From Lancefieldella parvula_C (GTDB lineage: Bacteria > Actinomycetota > Coriobacteriia > Coriobacteriales > Atopobiaceae), in the NCBI RefSeq assembly GCF_000758945.1, contig NZ_JRND01000028.1:1-9666 (forward strand): a stretch of DNA of 9,666 bases, given 5' to 3'. This document shows, one piece after another, positions 7,284 to 9,666 of this stretch (within the stretch, counting starts at the first letter, position 1; each line of letters starts with the position of its first letter). The notes beneath the pieces were generated by a model. That model worked only from the letters and a program-made list of their open reading frames with translations, ran no database searches and had not been told where the DNA came from. Position numbers and translations under genes: made by a program.

Positions 7284-7333
7284 GTATTAGAGTACGCCTG
7301 GACCAAGCTCAAATGACTCAGCCCAGGCGTACT
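7284..7333 (-). promoter_or_regulatory. Candidate promoter and operator of the two-component genes
   Basis: AGTACGCCTGG (7291-7301) and CCAGGCGTACT (7323-7333) form a perfect 11-bp inverted repeat with 21 bases between the arms. On the minus strand a candidate -35, TTGAGC (plus 7307-7312), sits in the centre. A -10 follows, either TAATAC (7284-7289, 17-base spacing) or TCTAAT (7286-7291, 15-base spacing). Neither strand has a T run after the repeat, so an operator or 5' leader hairpin fits better than a terminator. Confidence 0.5.
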
Positions 7334-7369
7334 TCATACAACACTTCAAATGCTAACCGATTGAACCCT

Positions 7370-7393
7370 ACGGCGAGAAGTTCTTCTCGCCGT
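7370..7393 (-). terminator. Strong hairpin after the TlpA-like gene, possible terminator without T run
   Basis: ACGGCGAGAA (7370-7379) pairs perfectly with TTCTCGCCGT (7384-7393), giving a 10-bp stem with a four-base loop. It begins 31 bases after the stop codon of the lipoprotein gene. The minus strand downstream (AGGGTTCAATC) lacks the T run of a standard intrinsic terminator, so it may be a transcript 3' end stabiliser or a T-less terminator. It separates the redox cluster from the two-component genes. Confidence 0.5.
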
Positions 7394-7424
7394 GTGCCGT
7401 GAGCGGTATGTAAGTTTCTATAAC

Positions 7425-8063
7425 CTACTTTGCCTGAGCAAGAGCCTGGTCAACGCGCTTTTGAAGTTCGCTGCCTTGAAGTTTGCTGGCTCCACCGGTA
7501 ATTGGATCGCCCACAAGTCTACCGTTCTGGTCAATAACCATAGTGGTTGGGAACGCTGTGAGGCCTTCGATAACGTGACCGCCATCGCTGTGAGGATCAA
7601 GAGCGACGTTTCCGTAGGTAACGCCCTGCTTCTGGAGAATATTCACGGCTTCCTTCTTAGCGTCGTCTGTGTATGCGGCTTCGGCGTTAACACCCAAGAC
7701 ATTGACACCTTTGTCCTTATAGGTTTCAGCAAGCTCTTGAAGCATTGGCATCTCCTGAATGCAGCCAGTACAGCCATTGAACCAGAAGGTCAGAACAGTA
7801 ACCTTATTCTGTCCAAATACGGTGTTGTCATAGGTAGCGCCAGTAGTGATGTCTGTTGCCTTAAAATCTGGGAAGGTGTCGCCGTCTTTGAGGTGCAGTT
7901 TTGATGCTGCCTCAGGTGGAACTGCAGCAGAATTCTGTTGCTCGGCAGTTGGAGCGGTTGTTGTGCCTGTGTTGCCAGTACCACCAACGCTGCATCCAAC
8001 AAGCGCAACTGCCATAAGCAGGCCAGCGACATACGTCAGGGATTTTGTTACAAATTTTTTCAT
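7425..8063 (-). CDS. TlpA/ResA-like thioredoxin-fold lipoprotein
   Basis: A 212-residue exported thiol-disulfide protein. The N-terminus is a lipoprotein signal peptide (MKK, then a hydrophobic helix, lipobox LVGC with C24), followed by a flexible Gly/Thr/Ala/Pro linker (25-52) and a TlpA-like thioredoxin domain from about residue 60. The active site is C98-T-G-C101 in WFNGCTGC, and the cis-proline loop is AFPTT (P172); FPDFKATDITTG and VIDQNGRLVGD are typical of the family. The residue before C98 is Gly rather than the usual Trp. The start is the ATG at 8061-8063, with AGGA seven bases upstream; an upstream in-frame GTG (8091-8093) lacks a ribosome site. It lies 59 bases after the 4Fe-4S membrane protein, which probably supplies its electrons. 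Its final substrate is unknown. Confidence 0.93.
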   Translation of the reverse strand: MKKFVTKSLTYVAGLLMAVALVGCSVGGTGNTGTTTAPTAEQQNSAAVPPEAASKLHLKDGDTFPDFKATDITTGATYDNTVFGQNKVTVLTFWFNGCTGCIQEMPMLQELAETYKDKGVNVLGVNAEAAYTDDAKKEAVNILQKQGVTYGNVALDPHSDGGHVIEGLTAFPTTMVIDQNGRLVGDPITGGASKLQGSELQKRVDQALAQAK

Positions 8064-8122
8064 TTCATAGTCCTTTCTGTCTTTTCTACGCACGAAACGT
8101 AGCTATACACGTTTTATGACAC

Positions 8123-9082
8123 TTACTTTATTGAGCTTGTCGCCTGTAAATCAGCCAGGTGCTTTGCTGTAGCAACCTTTTCCGATTGCTCAATTTTCTT
8201 GTTGATTAACAGGAGCTTTGCGTCAATCGCATGAACAGGACATACCTTTATGCACTCTCCGCAGCGAATGCACTCAAGAGCTGCGTTATTCTTCGTAATA
8301 TCTACGTCCATCTTGCATGTACGCGCACACTTTCCGCAGCTTACACAGGTCTTCTCGTCAACTCGATACTGCAAAATTGAGATGCGATTGAACAGAGAAT
8401 AAAAAGCCCCGAGCGGGCAAATCCATTTGCAAAAAGGACGATAAAACATGATGCTCAACAGTACGACAGTTGCCAGAATGCTAAACTTCATCGTAAAAAG
8501 TGTGCCCAGAGCTGCCCTAATGCTGACATCTGCTAAAGAAAGCGGAATTGCTCCCTCAAGAATTCCCTGTGGACAAACATACTTACAGAAATAAGGCTCT
8601 CCCATTCCTACGGCATTTTGAATCAAAGCTGGTAGAGCCCAGACAAGAACAATTAATATGACGTACTTCAAATAGCGCAAGGCTTTAAGCTTTTTAGTAC
8701 TAAATTTTTTTGGGAATGGAATCTTGTGGAGAAGATCCTGTACCCAGCCAAATGGACATAGAAATCCGCAGACAAACCTACCCAACAAAGTTCCAATAAG
8801 AATCAAAATGCCCGTAATGTAATACGAGAAGCTGAATTTAGAAGATCCAACTACTGCCTGAAATGCTCCAATAGGGCAAGCACCCGTAGCTGCTGGGCAA
8901 GAATAGCAGTTAAGTCCAGGAACACAGACTGACTTTGCAGGACCAGTATAGATAGTTCCCTTAGCAAAATTTGTTAAGTGAGGGTTGGTTAGAAAGGTTG
9001 CGCATGCCTGCACGAAACCTCTTTTAGTGATAAATTCTCGCACTTTCTTTCCAAGAAATTTTATCCCTGAGAACAATTTCAC
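8123..9082 (-). CDS. NapH-like membrane protein with two 4Fe-4S clusters
   Basis: A 319-residue electron-transfer membrane protein. An N-terminal segment (about 22-50) leads to a Cys-rich motif with C53, C59, C62 and C69 (GLNCYSCP then GACPIG). Three clear membrane helices follow (about 84-104, 138-157, 199-216), with C-X3-CP motifs at 105-109, 166-170 and 218-222, as in NapH/NosR-type proteins. Two ferredoxin motifs come last: C246/C249/C252/C256 and C271/C274/C277/C281, probably cytoplasmic. Every expected cysteine is present. The start is GTG (9080-9082) with AGGTGA six bases upstream, overlapping the stop region of the microprotein gene; only ten bases separate the two genes. Family knowledge places such proteins in electron transfer across the membrane; passing electrons to the TlpA-like partner is inferred from gene order. 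Confidence 0.9.
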   Translation of the reverse strand: MKLFSGIKFLGKKVREFITKRGFVQACATFLTNPHLTNFAKGTIYTGPAKSVCVPGLNCYSCPAATGACPIGAFQAVVGSSKFSFSYYITGILILIGTLLGRFVCGFLCPFGWVQDLLHKIPFPKKFSTKKLKALRYLKYVILIVLVWALPALIQNAVGMGEPYFCKYVCPQGILEGAIPLSLADVSIRAALGTLFTMKFSILATVVLLSIMFYRPFCKWICPLGAFYSLFNRISILQYRVDEKTCVSCGKCARTCKMDVDITKNNAALECIRCGECIKVCPVHAIDAKLLLINKKIEQSEKVATAKHLADLQATSSIK

Positions 9083-9092
9083 TGCAGGTCAC

Positions 9093-9260
9093 CTAACCAA
9101 TACCTACACACTCAAGGCAGATTCGTACCGCTTTTCCCAATACGATCTGAACCTCTCCGCGAGAAGCGCCATAGACTACAAATGCACATCCTAATAGCAA
9201 AAATAGAATAGGCAGGACACGTAGGCGGCAGCTCCAACCACAAGCTTGCTTTGATTTCAT
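9093..9260 (-). CDS. Small CXXC-motif membrane protein (CD1871A-like), 55 residues
   Basis: A short gene of 55 codons plus stop, read directly from the minus strand. It encodes a basic N-terminus (MKSKQ, then WSCRLR), one membrane helix (about 15-31, VLPILFLLLGCAFVVYGA), the stretch SRGEVQIVLGKAV, and a C-terminal CLEC motif (C48, C51) ending CVGIG. This layout, with YGxxRGEV before ICLEC and a GIG end, matches from memory the small CD1871A family CXXC-motif proteins found beside 4Fe-4S membrane proteins. The ATG (9258-9260) has a GGGAG ribosome site five bases upstream, and the next gene starts ten bases after the stop, so it appears to open the redox operon. Its role is inferred: a membrane thiol relay or assembly factor. 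Confidence 0.85.
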   Translation of the reverse strand: MKSKQACGWSCRLRVLPILFLLLGCAFVVYGASRGEVQIVLGKAVRICLECVGIG

Positions 9261-9299
9261 AGATACTCCCTTCTCCTGGCTCTAGTACAACAAAAGGGG

Positions 9300-9326
9300 T
9301 GTTAAATCCCTGTTAAGCTGATTTAA
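9300..9326 (-). promoter_or_regulatory. Three TTAA-type direct repeats, candidate regulator site
   Basis: On the minus strand TTAACA occurs at plus 9300-9305 and 9311-9316 (11 bp apart), with a related TTAAAT at 9321-9326 (10 bp further). Spacing near one helical turn is typical of sites for OmpR/PhoB-type dimers. The repeats lie about 40-65 bases before the start of the microprotein gene. Confidence 0.4.
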
Positions 9327-9380
9327 AATTTCCGGAAGGGCTATAAATAGCTGCTCGAATATCTTTTAAATTTTTACGAA

Positions 9381-9413
9381 TGTCATGGTAATGACATGGC
9401 AATGACAATGACC
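9381..9413 (-). promoter_or_regulatory. TGTCAT repeat array, candidate OmpR/PhoB-type operator
   Basis: On the minus strand TGTCATT occurs at plus 9407-9401 and again 11 bp on at 9396-9390. A third, degenerate unit (TGACATT) follows in the same 11-bp phase, and a GGTCAT unit lies six bases before the array. On the plus strand 9381-9396 is also a perfect dyad, TGTCAT-GGTA-ATGACA. The layout resembles the TGTCAT-based, 11-bp spaced Pho box of PhoB-family regulators. A candidate promoter overlaps it (TTACCA, 17 bases, TAAAAG on the minus strand). The repeats are certain; the function is inferred. Confidence 0.5.
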
Positions 9414-9666
9414 CTTAAATACATCTTGAATGTGGCTCAAGTGCGATGTACCGACCCCCAAAAGTTGTCATGAGACTGTTTATATAAATATCCAAACTTA
9501 TAAAATATGCAATCACATAAAACCGCAGGTTTACGGCTGCAAGAAAATTCGATCTTCTCGCCATCAACTCAGAGGCAAATTTCGGGTCCGCAAAACACAC
9601 CTAAGTCAGATAATCTGTCAAAAAGATGTATACATTACGCCGAAAATATCTAAAACATGCAGAATA

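Larger units (their letters stand above)
9261..9666. other. 406-base region without a supported gene; repeat-rich upstream region of the redox operon
   Basis: No convincing gene is visible. A 61-codon open frame on the minus strand (9415-9600, GTG start) has no well-placed ribosome site and no recognisable motif. The region is AT-rich and full of small symmetrical elements: TGTCAT repeats (9381-9413, and 9466-9471), TTAA repeats (9300-9326), GCTAT-AA-ATAGC (9340-9351), TTCCGGAA (9330-9337), CTTGA-N7-TCAAG (9425-9441), TTTATATAAA (9479-9488), CAGAT-A-ATCTG (9607-9617) and ATGTATACAT (9626-9635). It most likely holds the promoter and operators of the redox cluster, and perhaps of a gene beyond the right edge. 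Confidence 0.6.

Noticed and set aside
8064..8093. A ten-codon N-terminal extension of the TlpA-like lipoprotein from GTG at 8091-8093.
   Set aside because: The extension is highly charged and would spoil the signal peptide, and the ribosome site AGGA is spaced for the ATG at 8061-8063.
9415..9600. A 61-codon minus-strand frame in the gene-free right end.
   Set aside because: The GTG start lacks a well-spaced ribosome site, the product shows no motif, and it runs through the repeat elements of the region.
9614..9621. A perfect TTGACA -35 box on the minus strand (plus 9616-9621).
   Set aside because: The position 17 bases on reads GTGTTT, a poor -10, and no gene follows closely enough; not called as a promoter.

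Overview
The window looks like part of a chromosome of a low-to-mid GC actinobacterium of the class Coriobacteriia, most likely Atopobiaceae (Lancefieldella/Atopobium-like). The evidence is the actinobacterial gene order dnaK-grpE-dnaJ-hspR, an HspR-type MerR repressor, actinobacterial-looking stretches in DnaK, and anaerobe-type redox genes. The genus is an inference from remembered families; no search was run. Every gene I can support lies on the minus strand, so transcription runs from the right end of the window to the left.

Right end to left. Positions 9261-9666 hold no convincing gene but are dense in short repeats, including TGTCAT repeats at 11-bp spacing and TTAA-type repeats at 10-11 bp spacing, which resemble binding sites for OmpR/PhoB-type regulators. 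Next comes a compact redox cluster: a 55-residue membrane microprotein with a CXXC motif (9093-9260), a NapH-like membrane protein with two 4Fe-4S ferredoxin motifs (8123-9082), and a TlpA-like thioredoxin lipoprotein (7425-8063). I infer that they pass electrons from the cytoplasm through the membrane to extracytoplasmic disulfides.

After an intergenic stretch with two strong inverted repeats comes an OmpR-type two-component system (regulator 6566-7246, histidine kinase 5413-6573) with 8-bp overlapping genes. The kinase has three adjacent cysteines in its first membrane helix. Whether this pair controls the redox cluster is untested but suggested by adjacency. Then comes a fructose-6-phosphate aldolase/transaldolase-like gene (4628-5296).

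The left half is the HspR heat-shock operon: dnaK (2538-4442), grpE (1581-2420), a cysteine-free class B dnaJ (616-1548) and hspR (143-616), closed by a clear intrinsic terminator at 71-111. DnaK, GrpE and DnaJ form the ATP-driven folding machine and HspR is its expected repressor. No standard HAIR operator is visible upstream of dnaK, but a nested repeat cluster at 4523-4558 is a candidate operator. The first 54 bases are a 7-bp tandem repeat cut by the window edge.
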